DNA of 64,000 nucleotides, taken from positions 45,870,192 through 45,934,191 of the forward strand of contig OZ022341.1 of the NCBI GenBank assembly GCA_963989245.1, read 5' to 3'. The notes under the pieces are model-generated. The model saw only the letters and a program-made list of their open reading frames with translations. It did no database searches and was not told the origin of the DNA. Both the position numbers and the translations under genes were made by a program. Positions 36,119 to 50,600 of this stretch are shown in pieces. This stretch comes from Nansenia antarctica (taxonomy: Eukaryota > Chordata > Actinopteri > Argentiniformes > Microstomatidae). Position 1 is the stretch's first letter; every line of letters begins with the position of its first letter.

Positions 36119-36660
36119 GGGAGGGGGGTTATGCATGTCTGTGAATGGCATGCACGATTAGGATAGCACATAGACCATGGGAGGGTGGCTGTACTGTATA
36201 GCACATATGAGTGAGAGGCTACAGACAGTCTGCATTCCTGTTAACTTTATGGGAAAAAAAACACCTATTCTGGGTCACACTGTGAAGTAGGTCATTGAGA
36301 AGTCAGGGTGAGCAGTGTGTAAAAAAGCTCCCCCATTGCATAGCTGTGAATAGACTAAATCAATCCATCAGAGACACAGCTCTGGGCCCGGGAGAGTTCA
36401 ACTGTTTATTGGATCCATTCAAGCCACACACAGATTGTATACAGTTTTATTGTTCATGGACAACACAAATGTGTTATTTTGTGAGTGTACAATACATTCT
36501 ATAGGTCCTATGAGGATATGAAGTATATATAGTATATGTATAAGCTATATACTGGACAATACTAGAGCAAGGGTATTCAATGACAGTCCAGAGGGCTACA
36601 GCACTGCTGGCGGGCAATAACACCATCTAATCTGACTTGATCAACCTAAATCAACTCTCT
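35260..36660. other. No gene; (CA)n/(CG) tract at 36.06-36.11 kb
   Basis: An alternating purine-pyrimidine stretch 'gcgcacgcatgcatgcgcgc' runs into (CA)n at about 36055-36114. Otherwise unannotatable. Confidence 0.5.
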
Positions 36661-36665
36661 GGCCA

Positions 36666-36671
36666 TTTATT
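36666..36671 (-). terminator. Poly(A) signal of otospiralin-like gene
   Basis: AATAAA on the minus strand, about 125 nt after the stop codon, a typical spacing for a compact 3'UTR. Confidence 0.6.
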
Positions 36672-36795
36672 CACATTATTTGATCAATAACCCCCAGGTA
36701 GAAAAGAAAACCAAAAGTGCTTTGATCATCATGACTAGTCCTGCAATGTAGGCAGTAAGAAAGATGCTGGTTAGGATCTGGTTCTGGTCCACTCT

Positions 36796-39748
<2,953 letters not shown>

Positions 39749-39759
39749 GGCTTCCTTCT

Positions 39760-39760
<1 letters not shown>

Positions 39761-39790
<30 letters not shown>
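39761..39790. repeat. (CAG)10 trinucleotide repeat
   Basis: Ten perfect CAG units on the plus strand (CTG on the gene strand), ending 12 nt upstream of the otospiralin-like ATG, hence probably in its 5'UTR or core promoter. Confidence 0.9.
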
Positions 39791-39793
<3 letters not shown>

Positions 39794-40890
39794 CAGAGGC
39801 AAAGATAACACAACCAAAAATGTTTGTTAAATATGAATGTCCCTATACAAATATCAAATACAATTATGATATTTTGAACTAATCATGTAACTATCAAACC
39901 CCAGGTGTTCCCCTGCTGATTTGCCAATACCTGGTGATGGTTCCTGGTCCTCTTGCTCCAAGTGTGTGGGTGTATATGTGTGTGTATATGTCCAGCTATA
40001 CTAACTATAGACCTGGGATGGGATGAGTTGGACATGGAAGTGTTTGATTTTCACATGTTTGCTCCACATATCATACCTTACCTTCGAACCAACCCCCTCT
40101 CTCTTTCCGAACTCTCTCTCCACTTTTCACACCTGCAATAGACATGCTAACAGAGTGAAAGGGTTCCTTTGTGGTAATGAGGAGGGAGAAGAGAGCCAGG
40201 GAATGTCATCTGTCTGAAAAGTGAATTGAGAGATTCTGGTGAACTTCCATCCAAGTATTGAAAGCAGAAGTGACTTATTTGCTCTGTTATTCTTCAATTC
40301 GTTTAATCCCACACAAATGAATTTAGAATCCTTTCATGTAAACTGTTGCTTAATTCTCTCACACAGATCCTAAAATAGACTAACTCTTCTACAATACATC
40401 ATGGTTTTCCAACCAATATTCAAGATGGATTTTGCCCTGCGGTGCTTCTCTACAACCTAAACTACTATGGAGAGCTATGGGGGGGGTCCACATAACAACT
40501 TAACCCTAAGGAGATGGACAGGAGGATCAAATCTCAGCAATGCACAACTGAACACATCTGCACTGAATTTGGATCAAATGTGTATGGGCATTTAGCCCTA
40601 GGAGAGTAGACAACATGGCTACCATTGGGGTCATCAGAATCTGTGTTTTTGTCAGCACTGGTGTATAGTTTCTTATACCCTGACAGGCAGAAATATAACA
40701 CCCTGTGTCAGGACACAGCAGAGGCATTCCTGTTATGACAGAACATCAAGGAAATGGCACTTGAGTCGTTTCCTAAGCAGTTGCATCAGTACGGGCCCTT
40801 TCTGTCTGTAGCAAGACTGCCAGCTATTGGCAGAAAGTGAAACTACAGAATTGCAACTCTTGAACATCGCGATGAAAAAAGATGATACAC
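39791..40890. other. Intergenic, otospiralin-like upstream and nck2 downstream
   Basis: No exon recognised. It likely contains the otospiralin-like promoter, but no clear TATA or initiator can be supported. Confidence 0.4.
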
Positions 40891-40896
40891 AATGTT

Positions 40897-40902
40897 TTTA
40901 TT
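40897..40902 (-). terminator. Candidate poly(A) signal for nck2
   Basis: AATAAA on the minus strand, about 1.57 kb after the nck2 stop. The interval 40.9-42.47 kb would then be the 3'UTR, beginning with a (CA)n tract on the gene strand. Other signals cannot be excluded. Confidence 0.35.
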
Positions 40903-41049
40903 TTCTGTCAAAACATTAAAGAGGTAATACAATCGGAGGAATAGAATGACACACTACAGCAATGTGATACCAGAAATGCTTCGCTTATTTTGGAAAACTT
41001 TTAATTGAACAAAAGTATTTCAACTCTCACCACACTGTTTATGTACAGT

Positions 41050-41075
41050 AGGTACAGTAGGTACAGTAGGTACCC
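41050..41075. repeat. GGTACAGTA short tandem repeat
   Basis: Three consecutive 'ggtacagta' units near the probable 3' end of the nck2 transcript. Confidence 0.7.
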
Positions 41076-42402
41076 TTTAGCTGAATCCAAGTTCATATAT
41101 GCAACATAATATTCATTTTAAATACATACAGCTGAAACAATAATTAAATTAACAGTGCTCAGTAACAATAAGACATATCGTTAAAAAAATACGTTGAAAA
41201 ATGTTGAACAGACTCATTGGTAAACAGACAGCCAATAAAAAGTCCTCCTGTTATTGAATCGATATTCTCAAACGGCTACATTTCATTCTGTTGAAGAGAT
41301 TCTGGGAGGAATCAGGGGCACAAATATGAGCAATACATGGAAAGTGGCACATTTGGTTGTACATCCACAGACATTAAACTTATAGTTTACTTAACATTGT
41401 TCATTCCACAATACACCACCAGGGGGCGGCTTTTTACCTCTGGCAAACACGGTACAATGTCTCATCATGGTAAAATGTCCCATTCTCCAGAGGTTTCTTT
41501 CCGGTAGTAGTATACAGTCTTCTGGAGTACTACATGGCATGAAAGTGACAAGTCATTTGCTAGTGACGTAAAGCAAAAATAACAACTAAGAGATGAGCAT
41601 ACACAAAGAACACAATTAAACTGTTATTTCCTTTTTTCTCCAGATGGGCTTTCGTGATATCAAGTCTCAAGTCTCCAGTGATATTTAACATGTGATGTGT
41701 TCGCTTATGCACATAGCAGTTGCACAGGACCTATACACTGGCTGGTTAAAATATAAAGTCCAGTACATGAGTTCTAAACAACCTCTTGTGGACGACTGTC
41801 AATCCTGTGAAGAACTTGTATCTCTGAGTGGGCTCATAGCCGAAATCAGGCATATCGGTGATCCCCCTGCAGCAATTCAGCTTTGGAGAGAAATACATTT
41901 TCGTCTGTGAAAGAAAGTTGACCTAGAGAATACCACTAGAACTAAACCAGAGACCCTCTCTCGCACACGTGCACGTGCACGTTCAAGGCAAGGTAGGTTT
42001 CATTCTAGGAGGTGGGGTTCCTAGTAGTTTCTTAGGGAAGGCGTTTTTTGGAGACAACTTCGAAGATTCACTTGAATCAAGGTATATCATTGAATCAAGG
42101 TCTGTGTCATTCTTTAAAAAGAGTGCATGGCTAACAGAAGCGTCATTTAAGCTACAGTGGCCAGCATGGACCATTTGAGTCATTTTATGTGTTGGAGTAG
42201 GCCTATTGTCTGTGGAGTTTATGGTAACTCTACTGTATAACTATATGTTTACTCCATGTGCTCATTGGGCATAGACCATGGAACCAACCAGTGAAGATTT
42301 CCACTCCTAGTCAGTATCGAGTCCAGTAATAAGGCTTGATGTCGGTCCGGGCCGGGCAAGGACTAGAGTCTAGACGGAGCAGTCAGGTGTGTGGCTGTGA
42401 GT

Positions 42403-42405
<3 letters not shown>

Positions 42406-42443
<38 letters not shown>

Positions 42444-42462
42444 TGTGGGTGTGTGGGTGTGT
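42406..42462. repeat. (GT)n microsatellite in nck2 3'UTR
   Basis: Mostly GT dinucleotides with GTGTGG variants on the plus strand, (CA)n on the gene strand, starting about a dozen bases after the nck2 stop codon. Confidence 0.85.
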
Positions 42463-42474
42463 CGGAGGACGAGG

Positions 42475-42669
42475 TCACAGCAGCGGTTTGACCAGGTAGA
42501 GTTTGTGGCCGTGCCCACTGGTGAAGATGGGCGCCTTCTTGTAGTGCTCCACCAGGTCGTCCATGGTGCTGAAGCGCCGCTGACCGATGCAGTAGACACC
42601 CTCCGCCAGCTGCACCTTGAAGTGCTTGTTCTTCCCCGCCGCCTTCAGAGACACTGAGAAGTCACTGGG
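42475..42669 (-). CDS. nck2: nck2 terminal coding exon (SH2 C-terminal half)
   Basis: Codes for 64 residues beginning PSDFSVSLKA and ending KLYLVKPLL before TGA. It contains CIGQRRFSTMDDLVEHYKK, the typical NCK SH2 C-terminal half. The acceptor is CCCCCCCGTAG, directly behind a 52-nt CT repeat on the gene strand. It has no long independent ORF, so I recovered it from the splice phase and the translation. Confidence 0.95.
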   Translation of the reverse strand, partial: PSDFSVSLKAAGKNKHFKVQLAEGVYCIGQRRFSTMDDLVEHYKKAPIFTSGHGHKLYLVKPLL

Positions 42670-42678
42670 CTACGGGGG

Positions 42679-42739
<61 letters not shown>

Positions 42740-45700
42740 AATGTATTACTCTAGAGTTTCATTCTATAGCCAGTAGAGGGTGACATGGTTCTTCAGTAAA
42801 ATCCTCTCATCGGAATCGTTACAGATTATTTGAAAAAGCTGTTACAGTTTAAACATGATTGAACATGACAATACACATGATCTAAGCTACAACCTGAACC
42901 TTCAACAATAAATTCTCCCTACACTGTATTGGAGTAAAAATGTTAAAATGTATTGTTGAAAGTCTCGTAGGTCTCATAGTCTCGTTAGCATTTAATGCTC
43001 TTTTGCCAACGAGACTACTAGACCAATGAAACTAAATAAAAAACAGCAAAATCATATAAATAAATAAATAAGTTACCTAATCCATGCCGAGTCTGTTCTA
43101 CATTCACCCACCATACTCCACTCATCCATCTAGACTCACACTCACCGAGGACTCACTGTCTCGGATCAGAAAGTCTCCTTCCGCCCCTCTCTCGTTTAGC
43201 GCACACTCTGCTTGATGCCGCGGCACGCTGCCGTAGTACCAGTCCTTGCCAGCGAACTTGCCTGTGCGGGCAGGCCCCGTGTAGCTGATCTGAGGTGAGT
43301 GGGGGGTGGCAAGGTTGGGTGCCGGCCCGTCACTGAGGACCACCACGTAGTTCTTTGGCACGAGGCCCACCTGGCAACGGGCGTTCTGGCAACGCCACCA
43401 CTCTGGATCGTTCTCTGGCTTCTCCAGAACCTCCATCACCTCGCCCTTCTCAAAGTTCAGCTCCTCGTCCGTCACCGAGCTGAAGGGGTACAGGGTCTGG
43501 ACCGTATGGAGTGCCCTGGAAGGCGATTGGCCGTTGAGCACTACCGCCATCGCCCCTAACCCCACCGTTGGTCCAGACACCGGGTAGCCACCACCTCCTC
43601 CTCGTGACGGGTCTCCTGATGCCGCCTCCTCTTCACCCTCCTCCAGAACGTAGTTAGAGGGGAACCAGCCCACCTGACCCCCCGAGCTGCCCCGCCACCA
43701 GCCGTCGCTGCACTTCTCCATGACTGTGACCCTTGACCCCTTCACCAGGGTCAACTCATCCTCGCGCTCTGCTGCATAGGCAAACTTTACCAATGCCGGC
43801 ACGCTGAGGTCATAGATGCGCTCGGCCCCGCCTCCACTGCTACCATTGGATGAGAATTCTGCGTCCATGCTGGGCGTGGGCGAGGCATCGCGGGCACTTG
43901 TCTTCCTTTTTGTCCTCCCCAGACCTGTGAGAGGGAGTGGAGATATAGAAGAAAACTGAGTAAAACAAATCAAACTAAATAAACCCTTCAAGAAGCATTG
44001 GTGGCATATCATCTCACCCCCTTTGTTGAACATCATACCTAAGCTTAATTCATGTCAGAATCTAAAACAGTTTACTGAGAATAACTCTCAAAAGTCACAC
44101 CAAAAACTGTGTAGCACTTAAGCACTAAATATGAAGAAAAAAAAGTGGTCATTAAGATTGAGTAGATGCCAAAATCTGATCTCATTAGAACAGCTGGCAT
44201 TTGCAGGAATTCTGTCAGAGGGCAGTTGGAGGTGAGGAGGAGGGGATTCTCTCTGAGGCAGTGAGAACATCAACACTTCAGAGGGAGCGGGGATGGGATG
44301 GAGGGAGCCTAATTAGTGTGGGAAACTGGAGGAGAGAGGCCAGAAGTGTTTGGGTGTTGATTAGCAATGCAAATGTCCTCACTGCGACCACCAAGCATTG
44401 GCTGTTGTTGATAACATGGGAGGGAAGCACGGATCAGATGACACTTTGGCAATGGATGCAGCGTGTGGAGGATCTGGCTGCCTCGCTGGAAAACCTCAGC
44501 CTTTGACCCTCTTTCCATAACCGCCCCTGAAGCAGTCCTCCACTGTAAACCCCCATAAATTCCCTCCTTCACTTCGACTCCTTTTCTCTCTCCCTCCTTC
44601 CCTCCATCGATCCCTCCCTCCCTGTCTCTCTTTCCCACAGTCTTTCTCCCTCCCTCAAACATCTAAGAAACACTAAGTATAACAGGACCCATAACTAACA
44701 GAAGGTCCTCGACATGGCAAAAAATCATGAGGAAGTCAACATAAAAAAGCACATTCAAAGCACAAGCAGAAAGGAAGAGGATGACTAAACTCTCAATTAC
44801 TGTCAGAGCGAGAACCTTGCAGCATCGGTAAGGAATATCTGAAAAAGGTCACAGGCAACACATATTATTCTCCTCTTTCCCTTCCCCCCTCTTCCTTCTC
44901 CCCCATCCCCCTCTCAAGCATAAAACAAGCCTGGTTTCTGACCTCCCTGTGTGTTCTTGAAGCTTGACTGCCCTTTTGCTCTGGCGGTGTATGTAACTAA
45001 CTAACAGGGGAGCAGGACTTTGCGTGTGTACGTCAGCTATGGTGCTCAGGTACGGTATTAAGAGACATTCAAAAGCACGCTTGCGTGAGATGGGCTGCGC
45101 ACACTTGCTTTCAACAAGCACGACCCACATAATACTGTATTATAATAAAAGTATGTTCATAGGGACACTAAATGTAGACCTCAAACTGACTAATACACAT
45201 TCTGTACCAATATGACATGATTGTCCATGCATATCATAGGCTATATACAAGCATAAATGCATGAGGGATAAGCTTGTCATGTAGCCTATAAACAATTTAA
45301 ACTAATAATTTAGTGCTTGCTTAAATATCAAACAGATATTGCCAAAATATTAATACAGCCGTAAAGCATCAGCCATATATACAGTACTGGAGGTGTCTTT
45401 ATTTTTTTTGCAAAGCTGAGGGCCAAATTCAAGAGTCATTGTATCCCAAATTCAAGAGTCATTGTATCCCATGTGGATGGTGGGGGGGGGTAATCAAGAC
45501 AAGACAATATCACAATAACATGGCAGCAGTGACGGGAATAAATATAGGAAGGATCAAGTCCAAGTGGGCAGTTGGTTGGTTCTGAGCAGCTAGGCAGCTA
45601 TATCTGGTGGTTCAACAGCCTGACGGTCGTGAGGTAGAAGCTATTCAGGAGCCTATTGTTCTTGGACTCGGTACCGATCTGCTAGCCTGTCTACAAGACC

Positions 45701-47620
45701 ACAATTGGGTGAACAGACTGTGGCTAGAGTGGCTTGAGTTTCTGATGATTTTCCAGGTTTCCCCAGGCAGTGTCTAGTCCCGGAGGAAGGGGTGCCTGGC
45801 CTGGACAACGCACTGTGCAGTCTTCACCATCCTCCATACGGTCCTGGGTGTTGCAGCTTGCATACCGGACACTAGTGATGCAGCTGGTCAGGATGCTCTC
45901 GGTGGTGCATCTATAGAAGTTGGTGAGGATCTGAGTGGGCATGGCAAATATTCTCAACGCGCCTTTTCTAGATGACTGTGCAGATGTGGTGGCTCCTTCT
46001 GGGGTTGTTGGTGATGTTCACACCGAGGAACATGAAACTACTGACCCCCTCCACTTCAACCCTGTCAATGTGAATGGGGGGTGTGTTCCTTCTCTGACTT
46101 CCTGAAATCCACAATTATATTTTTAGTCTCACATACACACACACACTTATGAAAAGCATACTCTTTCACTCGAACACATGCACACTCCCACACACGCTTA
46201 TTAAAAACATACAGTACTTTCTCACACAAACACACACACTCAGAAATCTCAGCTCTGACAGCTGATCCAAGACATTCACACGTGTTCGTCTGTAGGCAAC
46301 AACAAACATGCTACATCCTACCCTCTGCATTCTACGGTGTGGTATATTTTTACACACACACGTGGTATATTTTTACACACACACATAGACCTGTGTATAG
46401 AACCTGTAGACGTCTGTCTTATTGCACACACATTCATAGACCTGTATAGTTCTGTAAGGATTCTACTAACAAGGGGGGTTTTATGAATTAGCGGGAAAAA
46501 AGATGGCCTCCCTTCCTGGAACCTGCCCCCTGCCCTTTGACCTGAGTGATACTGTCTGTAACCTATCCCCCTTTGCACACCTTTGCTGTCCTTTGTAAGG
46601 TGATAGGACTGTATAGGTGCCTTGTCATAGACTTGTATTAGCATATCATTGGGGGTATATGTGTCAGCTAAAGACATCTCTTTCTCTTTCCAACCCGGCT
46701 GACCATCGATGACATCAGAGAGGAATGCTGTAACCTGTATGTAACTTTGATTGAATAAATAGTCTATAACTCAGAAGCTTTACTTGTGATCTATTTCAAC
46801 CAAGTACCTATCAAAATATCCTACAACGGCAACCACAACATCAAATGACATACTCTCCCCACTAAGAAAAGCCTTGATAGTGATAAAGCACTAATTAGAA
46901 AACAGTCAGAAAACATAGGATGGCCTAGTTTTAGAGCTACAAGTAGTTTGAGGCAGGTAGGTTTAACTGGCAGTGTTCAATGTTGTCCGTTTGTTTGGAC
47001 TGAGAGATAAGGTGTCAGAAATATTTGTTGAAATTGAAAACAGGATCAGTTAGGGGTAAGTAAGGACATTTTGAGAGGTTGTCTATGATGTCTCCTTTTC
47101 CTGACATGGACAAATGGACAGAAAGACAGTAAAGACTGGTAGGCTAAGTGGTAACATGTTTCATTACAGCCTGGGTTTATCATTATCAAAAATGTAAAAA
47201 TAAGTTTACAGGGGGCAGAATCTAGTGGGGGAACAGAATTAAGACAATGCAGGATCATTTTGACCTGCTTGTAAGGTTTGTGGGCAAGAAAACCAGCCAA
47301 CCTTTCTGCATTATCAAAGCTTAACGGGTCTCCAGTCATCAACTAACCCAATGGGCCATCTCAGTCCACACACACACAAACGGCTGGCTCAGCAATGCTA
47401 AATGCTAATGCTATCTATTTACGCTGAGCAGGGAGAAAAAGGCTATTTCCCTCCACCTCAAGTTAAAGTGTGGCCAGTGTACAATAATGAGACAACTGTA
47501 CAGTCAAACACAATGGAAACAGTGTAAATAATGTACACTAATGTCATAGCATTGACATTTAAAAATCACAAAAGATAAATTGCTGATACAATTTCAATAA
47601 TAATAATAATAATAATAATA

Positions 47621-47660
<40 letters not shown>

Positions 47661-50600
47661 ACAATGACAGTTATTCTCTGTCTGTCTCTGTCTCTCTGTG
47701 GTGTAGTCTCTCTCTCTCTCTCTCTCTCCTTAATGTGTGCTGAGAGACCAATTAATCACACACTCACTGACAGGAGTTTCATTTGATTCCATTTTCATAG
47801 GCCTTATTGATTTTTCCAAGGCCTCTGTCTGAAATTGAATTCCAACAGAAGGAGGAGGTATGTACCTAAGCCATAAGTACTGGACAGTTTTGCTGGAAAG
47901 TCATCTCAAAATGTTTCTTTTCTGGATGACGGTTGGGCTGGGTGCATTTTCCTAGCATTCAGTTAGGTGGATGGAGAGTGGGAAGGAGGGAAAGAGGGAA
48001 GGATAAAGAGATTGACTGAAAAGAGAGAGGATGAATCGCTTCTCTCCCTGACGATGCTCTTATCGAGAAGATCTGGGGCTATGCCTCTCCATATCTATTC
48101 ATCGCTTTCCACCACTTGTCAAAACAAGCCTGAGTCTGTCTCATCTGTCAATTCGGCAATTTCCCTGTTCTACTCCCCATGGATCACCCACCACAGACTC
48201 AATGCACTTGACAACAACGTTCTTCCATCTGATTGAAGACTGCAGCAGTATCGGTCATGGAGCTTAGAGAATTAGTTCTCATGATTGTCAAGTTGCATTT
48301 CACAAGTTATTTTTTACACAACCACCAAAGTAGGTTACTGCCATACTGATGAAATAGCCTAATAAACACACAGCAAATTCTGGTTTTAGTTGTTTTGAAG
48401 GTTACTTTTGGCAATGTGCCAACTATTTCATTAACATGAACGTGATACATTTAGTTTCACCCTGGTACAGGGTCATTCCTCAGTAGTAGAGGGAACAGAG
48501 CCAACTTTAGACAGGCAGAACATTATACAGACATGGAGAAATGAGACAAAGTTTGACACCTATCAGAAAAGACGAAAACGGAAATGGGGGCAATCAGAGA
48601 TGTGAGATGGATGTGGTAGGTGTGGTGTGTGTGGTGTGTGTGTGTGTGGCTTAGAGATAGTAGGCACTTGAAAAGACATGTAAACTTGATGGTAGTTGAG
48701 TATCAGGAGTGCACATAGAACACAAACAACCACAGCCCCACCACTCAATAACTATTTCAAGTATGCTTGAGTGACCTACTTACTCTGCTAAAAACGTTTT
48801 GGTATCTTTGTGCTGGCTATTCCTACTAAAAGCGAGGGATTTGGCTAGACTGGGTAGAATCTAGTTGGACGCGTGAACTCAACACAGACGACCTATGTAT
48901 AATGGCAAAATGATTTATTCTAATAAGAATAATACAAACTACAACAAACAAAAGCTGTGAGTATGGCTACACGGTCAAAAACTGTGTGCCCATCCCAGTC
49001 TGCAATCACCTGCACCTGTCCTGGTGAACTCACCTAAATGCTTTCCTGCACCCATACTCCACCCAGTGTTCACAAATAAGTATTACAACCGAGATGAACA
49101 AATAATCCATCCATACACAATACGTAATGGCTGCAACAAACTCAACTAGAGATTTTGCCCTTGTTTTGGTATCTCAATTAGAGATGTTGGCCTTGTTATG
49201 GTCTCTCAATAACCCTAACCCTACAACAAAGACTGCCAGTGGCGGGGTAAATGTAGAGTCCCCCCCAAACTGGGTGGTAGTCTGGAGGATATTCCATAGC
49301 AGTTCCTAATCAATGTTTGCATCAATAGGAAACAGTGTGTCACTGTTAGTAGACGACACCCCAGGTCAGTCACAATGTAGAGCAAAGCGGAATAGCTGAG
49401 AGGATGTTTTTCCACTTTGGTTTGCATGAATAGGTTAACTGTAAAAACATGAAAGCCTATTCTGTGTACTTTCTGTTACTTTCCAGCACTATATAGCAAA
49501 GTAGCCAGTCATGTTACAAAAGCACTGTTGACTAAAGGAAAGCTTGAACTTTCTAATTCTATGTCATTGCAAGTTGGATGTTGTAATGCAGTTATGCATT
49601 CCAATGACAAAGAGTGATGGATCTTGAACGGGGGGACTCTATAACAAAGATTGTTTCGTCCTTTGGATGAGAAGTTAAACCGAGGTCCCGACTCCCAAAT
49701 CGATCCCATGACACTTATCGCAAGAGTAGGTGTGTTAATGCCAGTGCCCTGGATAAATTCCCAATCTGGCCCTCATACTATCATGGCCACCTAATCATCC
49801 CCTGCTTTCAATTGTCTCAGTTATCCCCTCTCCTTTCACTTGCAACTCTTCCCCTGGTTGTTGCTCCAAAAGAGAACATGTTTCCAGTCAATTTACCTGG
49901 TAAAATAAGGTATAAATAAATCAAATGTGAGCACCTTTGACTTTGACACCCCACAAGGAGTGGAGATAAACAACAAGATGGAGGGAAAGAGGAGGGTGGC
50001 ATGAACATTTTCAGAAGTCATTCACCACGGCAGTTTAAAATCCCAGATCAAACCATCAAGGGTTACTGACAGACTGGGATAGGATTGACTGAAATCAACT
50101 TTGTCTAAAACCTCTCGATTAGCATCCGATGTTAGCATAGCAACCGTTCGGCTGATCCTCAATACCCCAGCTCTCCACTTGATAGCCTACCAGATTAATA
50201 TAACCAGTAGCTTTAACAAACATGTCCTTCACTTCCCCACAGCATGGGGAACCCATATCAGACACACATCTGACAGAGGTTAAATATCGATCAGCCAGCC
50301 ACCGGCTTAAAGCCAACCAAAAATCAATTATGCGTCATGCCATTTCTTGACCTGGTGACACATCATTGGCTTATTAATGTGTGTGCATGAACGTCGCCTA
50401 TGAGCCGTCCACTTTACAATTCCCATCTCCTCTGCATCTATGGAAGCATCAGCCATAATGAAATCTTGAAAGATGGGTATAGAGTGCAGTTTAGACAGTA
50501 CATTTTCACATTTCACACTCCACACCTGGGGAAGTAGGCAGTTGAAGTCAGACCCGGGCAGGTGTGGCGATGAAAAAAAGCTTAAAGCTGGCTTCAGACT

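Noticed and set aside
44309..44662. 117-codon minus-strand ORF in the nck2 intron
   Set aside because: Gly/Lys/Glu-rich because of a CCCTC-rich tract; no splice signals in a matching phase.
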